34,438 nucleotides of DNA from Marinobacter manganoxydans MnI7-9 (GCF_000235625.1 NZ_AGTR01000067.1:1-34438); one strand, 5' to 3'. Positions 8,163-16,147 are shown, counted from the first letter of the stretch. Program-made: numbers and translations. Notes: generated by a model not told the origin, from the sequence alone.

Positions 8163-9647
8163 TTAATGAATACCCAGAGCCGCGTATTCTTTTTCCACCT
8201 TCTTGGTTTCCTTCTTGGAGAAACCACCCATCACTTCCAGCGCATGCCTGAGCCTTGAACGGGTCATGTCCGGGCCCAGCAGCGCCATGGAATCCATGAC
8301 AGACCAGGAATTCGGGGTGCCAGCAACCGCCACAAAAATGGAGAACATGAAGTCACCCATCTTCAGGTCCATGGCTTTGGCCAACGCCTTGATATCCGCG
8401 AAGATGGTCTCCTTGCTCCAGTGTCGCTGCGCTTCAAGCTTCCAGAGCGTGAACTGAAGAACCCGCTTGATCTGGGCTTCCTCCAGCTTGTTGTGGGCAA
8501 AGTCTTCCGGCCTCAGGTTGAGCATGCCGGAGAACATGAACTGGGCCATGGGCGCCACATCCGAAAACACCTCTGCCCTGCCCTTGATGTGGGGCACCAG
8601 AGCACGCAGGGCATCCTCATTGAACCACCACTGGCGCATGCGCTCCATGAACTGCTCTTCAGTCAGCTCTTCGCGCAGCCACTGGCCGTTCAGCCATCGG
8701 AGCTTCTCCACGTCAAACACCGGACCACCAAGGGAAACTCGCTGGATGTCGAAGTTCTCGATCATCTCATCCAGGGTGAACTTTTCCCGCTCGTCCGGCA
8801 TGGACCAGCCCATGCGCCCCAGATAGTTGGTGACGGCCTCCGGCAGAAAGCCCATGCGCTCATAGAAATTGATGCTGGTCGGGTTCTTGCGCTTGGACAG
8901 TTTGCTCTTGTCCGGGTTGCGCAGCAGCGGAAGGTGACACAGCACCGGCATATCCCAGCCAAAATACTGATACAGCAGCTTGTGCTTGGGCGCCGAGTTG
9001 ATCCACTCCTCACCACGCAGAACGTGGGTGATTTCCATAAGGTGATCATCAACCACATTCGCCAGGTGATAAGTGGGCATGCCATCGGACTTGAGCAGAA
9101 TCTGGCAGTCCACCTGAGCCCAGTCGATCTCAATGGTGCCCCGAAGCATGTCGTCGATCTCGCAGACGCCCTCATCGGGCACTTTCATACGAATCACGTA
9201 TGGTTCACCTGCATCGAGGCGGCGCTTCACTTCGTCCTCGGGCAGCTCCAGATCGCCCTTGATACCCGGGTTCAGGCCCTGGGCCTTGCGTTCTTCCCGA
9301 ATGGCTTCCAGCTCATCCGGTGTGCGGAAGCAATAAAATGCGTGGCCGGCCGTCACCAGATCCTCGGCATACTGCCGGTACGAGTGCTTGCGCTCGGACT
9401 GGCGATAGGGGCCGTGAGGACCACCCACGTCGGGGCCTTCGTCCCAGTTCAGACCGAGCCAGCGCAGCGCCTTGAGAATGTCCTGCTCGGATTCTGCGGT
9501 ACTGCGGGCCTGGTCGGTGTCTTCGATACGCAGGATAAACTGGCCGCCGTGCTGACGGGCAAAGCACAGGTTGAACAGGGCCACGTAGGCGGTACCAACG
9601 TGAGGGTCTCCCGTGGGTGACGGAGCAATTCGGGTACGTACAGTCAT
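8163..9647 (-). CDS. gltX: Glutamyl-tRNA synthetase
   Basis: A 494-residue class I aminoacyl-tRNA synthetase that loads glutamate onto tRNA-Glu. The HIGH-type motif appears as [17 protein letters not shown] (residues 9-25) and the KMSKS-type motif as KLSKRKN (about 249-255). Further family signatures are [10 protein letters not shown] and [23 protein letters not shown]. The anticodon-binding helical domain forms the C-terminal third. Length is normal for bacterial GltX. The gene is divergent from znuA and is followed, after 113 bp, by the tRNA-Ala and tRNA-Glu genes. A -10 hexamer TATAAT lies about 43 nt upstream of the start codon. Some gammaproteobacteria have two GltX paralogues with split specificity; from this sequence alone I cannot tell whether this is the sole copy. 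Confidence 0.97.
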   Translation of the reverse strand: MTVRTRIAPSPTGDPHVGTAYVALFNLCFARQHGGQFILRIEDTDQARSTAESEQDILKALRWLGLNWDEGPDVGGPHGPYRQSERKHSYRQYAEDLVTAGHAFYCFRTPDELEAIREERKAQGLNPGIKGDLELPEDEVKRRLDAGEPYVIRMKVPDEGVCEIDDMLRGTIEIDWAQVDCQILLKSDGMPTYHLANVVDDHLMEITHVLRGEEWINSAPKHKLLYQYFGWDMPVLCHLPLLRNPDKSKLSKRKNPTSINFYERMGFLPEAVTNYLGRMGWSMPDEREKFTLDEMIENFDIQRVSLGGPVFDVEKLRWLNGQWLREELTEEQFMERMRQWWFNEDALRALVPHIKGRAEVFSDVAPMAQFMFSGMLNLRPEDFAHNKLEEAQIKRVLQFTLWKLEAQRHWSKETIFADIKALAKAMDLKMGDFMFSIFVAVAGTPNSWSVMDSMALLGPDMTRSRLRHALEVMGGFSKKETKKVEKEYAALGIH

Positions 9648-9689
9648 GAAACCTTCCTGAAAAATCGGTGGCCGTTTGATAAAGCGGGC

Positions 9690-9695
9690 ATTATA
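9690..9695 (-). promoter_or_regulatory. -10 element of gltX
   Basis: A perfect TATAAT on the minus strand, about 43 nt before the gltX ATG. No convincing -35 hexamer is present at 16-18 bp spacing (best ATGCGA or TGCGAA), so strength or activator dependence is uncertain. Confidence 0.45.
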
Positions 9696-9767
9696 CCGGC
9701 CAACGGCAGGTTTCGCATGATCAGGAAGTTAACGAGCACACCAGAAATACTAAGTAAGAAGTTTCTT

Positions 9768-9796
9768 TTGCCGGCCCCGGCCGAGTTTGTTATATT
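9768..9796 (+). promoter_or_regulatory. Sigma-70 promoter of znuA
   Basis: TTGCCG (9768-9773, 4/6) is followed after 17 bp by TATATT (9791-9796, 5/6). The -10 box lies inside the Zur-like palindrome at 9788-9802, so repressor binding would directly block RNA polymerase. The start codon at 9835 is about 38 nt downstream. Confidence 0.65.
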
Positions 9797-9802
9797 ATAA
9801 CA
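9788..9802. promoter_or_regulatory. Zur operator (zinc uptake regulator box)
   Basis: TGTTATATTATAACA is a perfect 7-1-7 palindrome and matches the core of the gammaproteobacterial Zur consensus (TGTTATAnTATAACA). It covers the znuA -10 box. Zinc-loaded Zur would repress transcription when zinc is sufficient. It lies about 92 bp from the gltX -10 box on the other strand, so gltX is unlikely to be affected. Confidence 0.88.
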
Positions 9803-9834
9803 TTACACATCAGCATCGCAGGATCTCTTTTATC

Positions 9835-10833
9835 ATGCGCGTTACCGGAAAAGCACTTTCTATTGCACTCGGAGCCGGCACCCTTTTGTTTCACAGTGCC
9901 CTGCAGGCCGAGACCCGCATTGTTACTTCCATCAAACCGGTTGAGCTGATCGTCAGTGCGATCGCCACGGAAGACATGCAGACAACGAGTCTCGTCCCGC
10001 CCGGCTCCAGCCCCCACAATTACACCATGAAGCCATCCCAGCGCCGGGCCCTGGAAAACGCCGACGTGATTTTCTGGGTCGGGCCCGACATGGAAACCTT
10101 CCTTAATCGCCTTCTGGCAGGGCAGGAATTCAGCGGTCGAACGGTCGCGCTCATGGATGCCGAGCACGAACCCGGGGACGTTACCCACGATGAACACGCG
10201 CACGACGACCACGCGGACGATCACCATGGCCATGCCCACGAAGAGGAGGCCAAGGAGGAAGAACACCACAACGAGGGGCACGGACACGGCCATGATCACG
10301 GAGACGGCGAAGACCCGCACATCTGGCTGGATCCCGAACTGGCCATCGAAATGGCCGGGACGATCCGGGATGCTCTCTCAGGACTGAAAGGTGTTGACGC
10401 TGGCGCGTTAAACGAGAATTTCGAGCAGTTCAAAGCCAGCGTTCGAGAAACCGATGCCACTATCCGGGACCGCCTTGCACCGGCGCACGAAATCAGCCTG
10501 TTCGCCTATCACGACGCCTTTACCCGATTTGCCGAACACTATGAACTGAAACTCGAGGGCGTTCTGACACTGAACCCGGAGCTGTCGCCAGGGGCCCGGC
10601 ATATCGCGGAAGTGCAGGAAAAACTGCGCAACGCAAACCATCCCTGCCTCCTGACCGAACCGCAGTTCAACCGGCAGTGGTGGCGCTCGATCACCGAGAG
10701 CCTGGACGTGACCTTCAGCACCTGGGACCCTCTGGCCACTGACATCGCGGCAACGCCAGAAGGTTACAACAACTTCCAGCACAGCATTGTCGACGCGGTG
10801 CTCAAGTGCCTACCAGAGAATACTGAGCATTAA
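9835..10833 (+). CDS. znuA: Zinc ABC transporter periplasmic binding protein ZnuA
   Basis: A 332-residue cluster A-I solute-binding protein that captures zinc in the periplasm and delivers it to ZnuBC. Residues 1-25 form a signal peptide with cleavage after SALQA. Predicted zinc ligands are H61 (PGSSPHNY), H162 (DPHIWLDP), H226 (FAYHDAF) and D303. Residues 111-158 are the His/Asp/Glu-rich loop typical of ZnuA. C271 and C325 may form the family's disulfide. ATG at 9835 is chosen because an upstream TTG frame (from 9787) would place the Zur box inside the coding region and spoil the signal peptide. znuB, znuC and zur are not adjacent, which is unusual enough to note. The end overlaps the convergent AEC transporter gene by 24 bp. 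Confidence 0.95.
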   Translation: MRVTGKALSIALGAGTLLFHSALQAETRIVTSIKPVELIVSAIATEDMQTTSLVPPGSSPHNYTMKPSQRRALENADVIFWVGPDMETFLNRLLAGQEFSGRTVALMDAEHEPGDVTHDEHAHDDHADDHHGHAHEEEAKEEEHHNEGHGHGHDHGDGEDPHIWLDPELAIEMAGTIRDALSGLKGVDAGALNENFEQFKASVRETDATIRDRLAPAHEISLFAYHDAFTRFAEHYELKLEGVLTLNPELSPGARHIAEVQEKLRNANHPCLLTEPQFNRQWWRSITESLDVTFSTWDPLATDIAATPEGYNNFQHSIVDAVLKCLPENTEH

Positions 10834-11724
10834 AGGTATGGTGACGATGGCCAGCAAGGTCTGACCACTGATGATGCCCGCCATCAGGGGGGCATCGCCA
10901 CCAAGCTGTCGAGCCAGAATGTAGGCAGAGGTGGCCGTGGGGAGCGCCGACAACAGCACGACCACCTGAACCATCATTCCCTCAAGACCCAGCAACGAGG
11001 CCAGCCCCGCAGTCATCAGCGGAAATCCGACCAACTTCAGCGCCGATGACACAATAAACGGCAGTGAAGCGCCTCTGAGGGCCTTGAGCTGAAGCCCGGC
11101 GCCAACCGTCATCAAACCCATCGGCAACGCCAGATTGCTTAGCGGCTCGAGAATGCCGCCGATCAGCGGATGAAATCCGATTTCGAAGAAACTCCAGACC
11201 ACGCCAATCACCGAGCCCACTATAAGAGGATTGGTCACAATCGCCTTGAATACTGGCACCAGCCTCACCGGCCCTTCCGTGGCCACCAGTGAAAACATCA
11301 GTATGCACAGCAGATTCAGCAACGGCACCATGATGGCAACTGCGATCGCCGAGAGGGACAGGCCCTGATCGCCGAGCAGCATGCCGCCAGCCGCCAGGCC
11401 CACGTAGGAATTGAACCGGATAGCCCCCTGGTAAACCGAAGAAAAAACCGGGCCGGACCAGCGCCAGAACCATTGGGCAATCGCCAGGATCAGCGTCATC
11501 GCGATCAGCATGGCGCCAATGAGCAATGCAATGTCACCATAAGCGGAAGCCGGCAGCCTGGCCTGCCCCAGCTTGAAGACCAACATGGCCGGAAACAGCA
11601 CGTAGTAGGTAAACCGCTCCGCCTGGGGCCAGAAATCGCCGCCCGGAAAGTCAATGCGGCGGAACACATGCCCCAGCATGATCAGGACAAATACCGGCAG
11701 CAGAGCCTGCACCATCAGGGGCAT
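10810..11724 (-). CDS. AEC-family (auxin efflux carrier-like) permease
   Basis: A 304-residue integral membrane protein of almost entirely hydrophobic segments, about ten predicted helices in two five-helix halves, as in the AEC/bile-acid transporter-like fold. Family-typical features are the start LLPVFVLIMLGHVFRRIDF, the GAIRFNSYVGLAA segment, the PLIVGSVIGVVWSF crossover region and the end LARQLGGDAPLMAGIISGQTLLAIVTIPLML. Bacterial members export or import small organic acids such as malate or malonate; the substrate cannot be told from sequence. It is divergent from the BLUF gene (110 bp apart) and converges with znuA, overlapping by 24 bp. Confidence 0.9.
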   Translation of the reverse strand: MPLMVQALLPVFVLIMLGHVFRRIDFPGGDFWPQAERFTYYVLFPAMLVFKLGQARLPASAYGDIALLIGAMLIAMTLILAIAQWFWRWSGPVFSSVYQGAIRFNSYVGLAAGGMLLGDQGLSLSAIAVAIMVPLLNLLCILMFSLVATEGPVRLVPVFKAIVTNPLIVGSVIGVVWSFFEIGFHPLIGGILEPLSNLALPMGLMTVGAGLQLKALRGASLPFIVSSALKLVGFPLMTAGLASLLGLEGMMVQVVVLLSALPTATSAYILARQLGGDAPLMAGIISGQTLLAIVTIPLMLSILW

Positions 11725-11799
11725 ACGTTCAAACTCCAGGGCAAGGTTGTTTACTTGGGTTTTATGGGAGTACAGTTAAACAAGCATGAGATCATAGCA

Positions 11800-11825
11800 G
11801 AAGGAGTGCTTCTCCTTCAGGGAGG
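11800..11825 (+). promoter_or_regulatory. Leader hairpin next to the BLUF ribosome-binding site
   Basis: GAAGGAG (11800-11806) and CTCCTTC (11812-11818) form a perfect 7-bp stem with a 5-nt loop, ending two bases before the Shine–Dalgarno GGGAGG (11820-11825). The strand CTCC (11812-11815) could instead pair with GGAG (11821-11824) of the ribosome-binding site. The two pairings exclude each other, so a translational switch is conceivable. Confidence 0.4.
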
Positions 11826-11834
11826 TTTTTTGCT

Positions 11835-12266
11835 ATGGACGCATCGAAGCCCAGACTTTGCAGGCTTATCTATTTCAGCAGCGTTTCTTCGCATCTGCAG
11901 GAATCCGATTTAGACGACATCCTCGCGGAATCCATCAAAAGAAACGAGCGGGACGGCATCACCGGCCTGCTGGCTTATGATCAGTTCAATTTCATGCAGG
12001 TTTTGGAAGGTGAGGAAGAGGCTGTCAACAGACTTTACCTTGGCATCACTGCCGATCCTCGCCACCAGGATGTTCGCCTGATTCAGTACGAGCAAATCGA
12101 TCATCGCCAGTTTGACGATTGGGCAATGGCTCTGGCGAAGCTTCCCGAGGTTCCGGGCAATTACATCAACAAACTCTATGGTGGATTCAAGCCCCAGCTG
12201 TTCTCCACTCGAGACGCTCTAATCTACTTCAATTTTCTCCGCAACTATTTGAAACGAGCAGCCTGA
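11835..12266 (+). CDS. Stand-alone BLUF-domain blue-light photoreceptor
   Basis: A 143-residue protein consisting of one BLUF (flavin-binding blue-light sensing) domain of about 100 residues and a ~40-residue tail. The photocycle residues are all present: Y13 (RLIYFSS), N37, Q55 (NFMQVLEGE), W96 and M98 (DWAM). Their spacings from the Tyr (24, 42, 83, 85) are the same as those of Y21, N45, Q63, W104 and M106 in AppA, which strongly supports a working FAD pocket. There is no fused EAL, GGDEF, cyclase or HTH domain, so output must be by protein contact, as in short PixD/Slr1694-type sensors. The ATG has GGGAGG 9 nt upstream. Neighbours give no clear partner. Confidence 0.93.
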   Translation: MDASKPRLCRLIYFSSVSSHLQESDLDDILAESIKRNERDGITGLLAYDQFNFMQVLEGEEEAVNRLYLGITADPRHQDVRLIQYEQIDHRQFDDWAMALAKLPEVPGNYINKLYGGFKPQLFSTRDALIYFNFLRNYLKRAA

Positions 12267-12304
12267 AGCCTGTTATGGATTTCGCCAAAGCCTTACGGAA
12301 ATCG

Positions 12305-12349
12305 GAAACCAATGCCTGTTAAACTACGACTCTTGGTTTCAACGTAGTT
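12305..12349 (+). promoter_or_regulatory. Two interleaved inverted repeats in the dusA leader
   Basis: GAAACCAA (12305-12312) pairs with TTGGTTTC (12333-12340), 8 bp. AACTACG (12322-12328) pairs with CGTAGTT (12343-12349), 7 bp, and is followed by CTTTT. The arms alternate, so the hairpins are mutually exclusive. The second resembles a weak terminator 40 nt before the dusA start codon. Confidence 0.4.
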
Positions 12350-12388
12350 CTTTTCGTCACCCGTTTTTCGTCGACAACAGGTATCGCA

Positions 12389-13423
12389 ATGTCTGGAATA
12401 CCATCTGAGGACACCCTGCTGCACAACTCCGGCCCCTCCCGCCGCTTCTGCGTGGCCCCGATGATGGACTGGACCACCAGTCACTACCGTTATCTGGCGC
12501 GCCAGCTTAGCCGGCATACCCTGCTCTACACCGAGATGGTCACCACCGGCGCACTGATTCATGGCGACACCGCGCGCTTTCTGCGCCACGATGAGGCCGA
12601 GTACCCACTGGCCCTTCAGCTGGGTGGCAGCGATGCCGGCGAACTTGCCCACTGTGCCAGGCTGGCACAGCAATACGGCTTCGATGAGGTTAACCTGAAC
12701 GTCGGTTGCCCCAGCGATCGTGTTCAGAACAACATGATCGGTGCCTGCCTGATGGGCCATCCGGACAAGGTGGCAGAGGGCGTGCGCGCCATGATTGAAG
12801 CAACCGAGCTGCCAGTCACCGTGAAGCATCGAATCGGTATTGATGGGCGGGAGTCCTGGGACGATCTCTGCGAATTCGTGGAAAAAGTGTCGGAAGCTGG
12901 CTGCCGGACCTTTATCGTACACGCCCGGATCGCGATTCTTGAAGGCCTGAGCCCCAAGGAAAACCGGGAAGTCCCTCCGCTTAAATACGACTGGGTCTAC
13001 CGGCTGAAAGCGAAATACCCGCACCTGGAAATCATCATCAACGGCGGCATCAAGACCTTCGATGAGTGCCACGAGCATCTCCGGCATACCGACGGCGTGA
13101 TGCTGGGTCGGGAGGCGTACCACAATCCCTGGCTGCTGGCAGGCGTCGATCCGGAGTTCTTCGGGGAGGCAGCGCCGGTAGAAACCCGGCATCAGGCACT
13201 TCGGGCCATGCTTCCGTTCATAGGGAGCGAACTTGAGCGCGGCGTATTCCTGACTCACATGTCCAGGCACCTTCTCGGCCTGTTCCACGGCCAACCTGGC
13301 GGTCGGCAGTTCCGTCGCTATATCAGCGAGAACGCCCATAAATCCGGTGCTGGCCTGGAAGTGATCGAAACCGCTCTGGAAAAGGTTCGTGAACCGGCGG
13401 CGCCGGAGATTGCCGAAGCTTAA
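12389..13423 (+). CDS. dusA: tRNA-dihydrouridine synthase A
   Basis: A 344-residue FMN-dependent flavoenzyme that reduces uridine to dihydrouridine in the D-loop of tRNA (positions U20/U20a for DusA). The start of the TIM barrel reads RFCVAPMMDWTTSHYRYLARQLS, and the catalytic Cys is C107 in NLNVGCPSDRVQNNMIGACLM, the form specific for DusA rather than DusB or DusC. VKHRIGIDG, FIVHARIAILEGLSPKENREVPPL and VMLGREAYHNPWLL are further subfamily signatures, including FMN-phosphate-binding residues. Length and start are normal. It is 122 bp after the BLUF gene, with a structured leader, and 127 bp before tal. Confidence 0.97.
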   Translation: MSGIPSEDTLLHNSGPSRRFCVAPMMDWTTSHYRYLARQLSRHTLLYTEMVTTGALIHGDTARFLRHDEAEYPLALQLGGSDAGELAHCARLAQQYGFDEVNLNVGCPSDRVQNNMIGACLMGHPDKVAEGVRAMIEATELPVTVKHRIGIDGRESWDDLCEFVEKVSEAGCRTFIVHARIAILEGLSPKENREVPPLKYDWVYRLKAKYPHLEIIINGGIKTFDECHEHLRHTDGVMLGREAYHNPWLLAGVDPEFFGEAAPVETRHQALRAMLPFIGSELERGVFLTHMSRHLLGLFHGQPGGRQFRRYISENAHKSGAGLEVIETALEKVREPAAPEIAEA

Positions 13424-13456
13424 TCGCAGGCAATTGCCACCATACCTTTTGTTGTC

Positions 13457-13485
13457 TTGTTCCTGTCAGAGCGGCCCGTTATTGT
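13457..13485 (+). promoter_or_regulatory. Possible promoter of the tal operon
   Basis: TTGTTC (13457-13462, 3/6) is followed after 17 bp by TATTGT (13480-13485, 4/6). A 7-bp hairpin, GCGCCCG/CGGGCGC (13499-13517), would form near the 5' end of the transcript. Both motifs are weak and the assignment rests on position in a 127-bp gap. Confidence 0.3.
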
Positions 13486-13550
13486 AGGCATATAGCCAGC
13501 GCCCGGGATTCGGGCGCACCAATAACAGATCAACCGGGACGACAGGACGA

Positions 13551-14516
13551 ATGACCAGCAAGCTCGACCAACTGAAGACCATGACCACGGTGGTAGCGGA
13601 TACCGGCGATATCGAAGCCATTGCGAAGTGGCGGCCGGAAGATGCCACCACTAATCCATCCCTGCTACTCAAAGCTGCCGCTTCTGACGCTTACCGGCCG
13701 ATGCTGGACAAGGCTGTGGCAGAAGCCCGGCGGCATGGCGGCTCAGACGCCGAGCAGCTGACCATGGCCACTGATATGCTGGCCGTACTCGCCGGCCGAG
13801 AAATCCTGAACCTGATTCCCGGTGTGGTTTCGACGGAGGTGGATGCCCGTTTGTCCTTTGATACCGCCGGTACGCTTGAGCGCGCCCGCCGCCTGGTTGA
13901 GCTGTACGACAAGCAGGGCGTCGACACCAGTCGCGTACTGATCAAGATTGCTTCTACCTGGGAAGGCATCCGGGCGGCCGAGCAACTGGAGAAAGAAGGC
14001 ATTCACTGCAACCTGACGTTGCTGTTTTCTTTCATTCAGGCCGCCGCCTGTGCCCAGGCCGGTGCATTCCTGATCTCGCCCTTTGTTGGTCGAATTCTGG
14101 ACTGGCACCTGGCCAGCACTGGCCGGGACAGCTACCCGGCTGCAGAGGATCCGGGGGTGCTTTCGGTATCCCGTATCTACAATTACTACAAGGCCAACGG
14201 CTTTAAAACGGTGGTGATGGGCGCCAGTTTCCGGAACACCGGCGAAATTGAAATGCTGGCTGGCTGTGACCGCCTGACCATAAGCCCTACCCTGCTGCAG
14301 GAGTTGCAGGACGACCTGGGCGATCTGCCGCGTCGACTGGTCGCCGACACCGCCAGCTCACCGGATCAGTTTGGCACCATCGACGAGAAACTGTTCCGCT
14401 GGGAATCCAACGAGGACGCTATGGCTACCGAGAAGCTGGCCGATGGTATCCGCCGGTTCACAGCCGACCAGATTGAACTGGAGAACCGGGTCCGGCAGCT
14501 GGCCAGGGCGGCCTGA
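13551..14516 (+). CDS. tal: Transaldolase
   Basis: A 321-residue class I aldolase of the non-oxidative pentose phosphate pathway. It moves a dihydroxyacetone unit between sedoheptulose-7-phosphate and glyceraldehyde-3-phosphate. The Schiff-base lysine is K132 ([12 protein letters not shown]). D17 and E96, the other catalytic residues of E. coli TalB, fall at the same numbers here, and [13 protein letters not shown] is the N-terminal signature. Length matches the TalB subfamily. An AGGA ribosome-binding site precedes the ATG. It is followed by the TerB-fold gene after 42 bp and probably heads an operon with the DAHP-synthase-like gene. Transaldolase makes erythrose-4-phosphate available, a DAHP synthase substrate, so the grouping makes metabolic sense. 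Confidence 0.97.
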   Translation: MTSKLDQLKTMTTVVADTGDIEAIAKWRPEDATTNPSLLLKAAASDAYRPMLDKAVAEARRHGGSDAEQLTMATDMLAVLAGREILNLIPGVVSTEVDARLSFDTAGTLERARRLVELYDKQGVDTSRVLIKIASTWEGIRAAEQLEKEGIHCNLTLLFSFIQAAACAQAGAFLISPFVGRILDWHLASTGRDSYPAAEDPGVLSVSRIYNYYKANGFKTVVMGASFRNTGEIEMLAGCDRLTISPTLLQELQDDLGDLPRRLVADTASSPDQFGTIDEKLFRWESNEDAMATEKLADGIRRFTADQIELENRVRQLARAA

Positions 14517-14558
14517 CGCGGCGCCTCAAACCAAACACAGAAGTGGGACTGTCCGATC

Positions 14559-15008
14559 ATGATCGAGCGCCTGAAAAAATTGTTTGCGGCACCGGAAGCT
14601 GAACGCGAGAAGCCCGATAACCATCAGCTCGCAGTGGCTGCCACGGCATTGATGGTTCAGCTTTCCCGTGTCGACCAGGATGAAGACGAGCGCGAACTGC
14701 AGGCCATTGTTGATGGCGCAGTAAAAGCACATCAGGTAACCCAGGCCGAAGCCGAGGAAATTCTGGAAGACGCCCTTAGCCACGCAGACGATGCCACGTC
14801 GCTCTATGAATTTACCGGCCAGATCAACGAGTACCTGGACCAGGAAGGAAAACAGGCCCTGCTCGAAAGCATCTGGCGCGTGGCCTTTGCGGATGGCCGC
14901 ATCGACAAGTACGAAGAACACCTTATTCGCCGCATGGCAGACCTGCTGCATCTTAATCATCGGGAGTTCATGCAGGCGCGGCACCGGGCGCAAGACGCCG
15001 GTTCTTAA
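14559..15008 (+). CDS. TerB-fold (tellurite-resistance TerB-like) protein
   Basis: A 149-residue, all-helical acidic protein of the TerB-like family (COG4103 type as I recall). Two acidic motifs mark it: MVQLSRVDQDEDERELQAI near 53-71 and WRVAFADGRIDKYEEHLIRRMADLL near 105-130. In TerB-fold proteins these DxD/DGxIDxxE patches bind divalent cations. The name tellurite resistance is historical; most such single-domain proteins have no demonstrated role in it. No ter operon is present. It sits in a short-spaced group between tal (42 bp) and the DAHP-synthase-like gene (11 bp), suggesting co-transcription. Function unknown. Confidence 0.85.
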   Translation: MIERLKKLFAAPEAEREKPDNHQLAVAATALMVQLSRVDQDEDERELQAIVDGAVKAHQVTQAEAEEILEDALSHADDATSLYEFTGQINEYLDQEGKQALLESIWRVAFADGRIDKYEEHLIRRMADLLHLNHREFMQARHRAQDAGS

Positions 15009-15019
15009 AAGGAGACAGC

Positions 15020-16147
15020 ATGCTAGCGATTCTTCATCCGAATACCGCTCTGGACAGCGAAGAATACCGACAGACCATGCACTACCTCGAGAATCTCCCG
15101 AACGTGTCGGTTCGGGTTCATGAGGTTCAGGGCGCCACCCAGAGGCTGACCGAAATCTATCTTCTCGGGGACACCAAGCCCCTGAACAAGGAAGAGATCG
15201 AAGCCCTGCCTGCGGTCGAACGGGCCATACGCATTTCGGACGACTACCGTATTCTTGGACGCCACCGGGACGATCGACGGCAAAGCGGCTTCAACTACAA
15301 CGGCGTCGAGTTCAGTCAATCCAATCTGAACATCTTTGCCGGGCTATGCGCGGTTGATGTGCCCGAACACGTCGACATGATGATGCAGGCCCTGGAAGAC
15401 CATGGGGAAGTCTGCACACGAATGGGCGCCTACAAGCCGCGCACCAACCCCTATTCATTCCAGGGCCACGGCAAGGGCTGCCTCCCCTGGGTGTTTGAAA
15501 AGGCGGGTAAGCACGGCATCAAGGTGATCGCCATGGAGATCACTCATGAGAGCCACATTGAGGAAATCGACAACTGCCTCGAAAAGCTCGGCCGTCCCAC
15601 CGGTGTAATGCTGCAGGTGGGCACCCGCAATACCCAGAACTTCGAGCTGCTCAAGGCCATTGGCCGCCAGAGTACCTATCCGGTACTGCTCAAACGCGGG
15701 TTCGGGATTACCCTGAATGAATCCCTCAACGCTGCCGAGTATCTGGCCAGCGAAGGCAACGCTAATGTCATCTTCTGCCTGAGGGGCATGAAAACCGAAG
15801 CCGGCCAGCCCCATCGGAACATGGTGGATTTCGCCCATGTGCCGGCGGTCAAGCGCCTTACCCGTATGCCAGTCTGTGTGGATCCTTCCCATTCGGTGGG
15901 CAGCCGCGAGCAGTCTCCGGACGGCATCCTTGATGTCATGCACGCGACCGCCCAGGGCGTCGTCGCCGGTGCCAACATGGTGCTCGTGGATTTCCACCCC
16001 AAGCCGGAAAGAGCCCTGGTGGACGGCCCCCAGGCCCTGCTGATGAACGAGCTGCCGGCGTACCTCGAAGACATACGCCTTTGCCACGACACCTGGAAGA
16101 AGCGCCAGGCCATTTACCAACGCCTGAAGGATGATGCAGCGGAATGA
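15020..16147 (+). CDS. Atypical class I-beta DAHP-synthase-like enzyme (NeuB/KDO8P/DAHP superfamily)
   Basis: A 375-residue protein with an N-terminal ferredoxin-like domain (~1-90), as in Thermotoga-type DAHP synthases, and a TIM barrel. The PEP- and sugar-phosphate-binding signatures are recognisable: KPRTNPYSFQG (139-149), GTRNTQNFELL (201-211), LLKRG (223-227) and VDPSHSVGSR (287-296). The usual reaction is PEP plus erythrose-4-phosphate to DAHP, the first step of aromatic amino-acid synthesis. Several normally fixed residues differ: GPCSVE is GLCAVD (C110 kept), the metal-ligand Glu of EVHPxP is D324 (VDFHPKP), and CERG is CLRG. H291 and D335, the other metal ligands, are kept. It may be a true DAHP synthase with a changed metal site or an enzyme with another substrate. 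A strong AAGGAGA site precedes it, and its stop overlaps the next start. Confidence 0.8.
   Translation: MLAILHPNTALDSEEYRQTMHYLENLPNVSVRVHEVQGATQRLTEIYLLGDTKPLNKEEIEALPAVERAIRISDDYRILGRHRDDRRQSGFNYNGVEFSQSNLNIFAGLCAVDVPEHVDMMMQALEDHGEVCTRMGAYKPRTNPYSFQGHGKGCLPWVFEKAGKHGIKVIAMEITHESHIEEIDNCLEKLGRPTGVMLQVGTRNTQNFELLKAIGRQSTYPVLLKRGFGITLNESLNAAEYLASEGNANVIFCLRGMKTEAGQPHRNMVDFAHVPAVKRLTRMPVCVDPSHSVGSREQSPDGILDVMHATAQGVVAGANMVLVDFHPKPERALVDGPQALLMNELPAYLEDIRLCHDTWKKRQAIYQRLKDDAAE

Noticed and set aside
8421-9620. 399-codon plus-strand open frame opposite gltX
   Set aside because: It lies wholly antisense to a clearly functional gltX, has no ribosome-binding site and no domain signature.
9787-9834. 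Upstream TTG start for znuA giving 16 more residues
   Set aside because: It would put the Zur box and -10 inside the coding region and place a polar segment (MLYYNITHQHRRISFI) before the signal peptide. ATG at 9835 is far better.
10180-10310. Low-complexity CAC/GAC-rich tract as a tandem repeat
   Set aside because: It encodes the His/Asp/Glu-rich metal loop of ZnuA and has no regular repeat unit.
12305-12349. H-type pseudoknot formed by both dusA-leader stems at once
   Set aside because: Only 2 nt would have to span an 8-bp stem, which is sterically implausible. Alternative hairpins are the better reading.
12293-13339. 348-codon minus-strand open frame opposite dusA
   Set aside because: It is antisense to dusA and has no family features.
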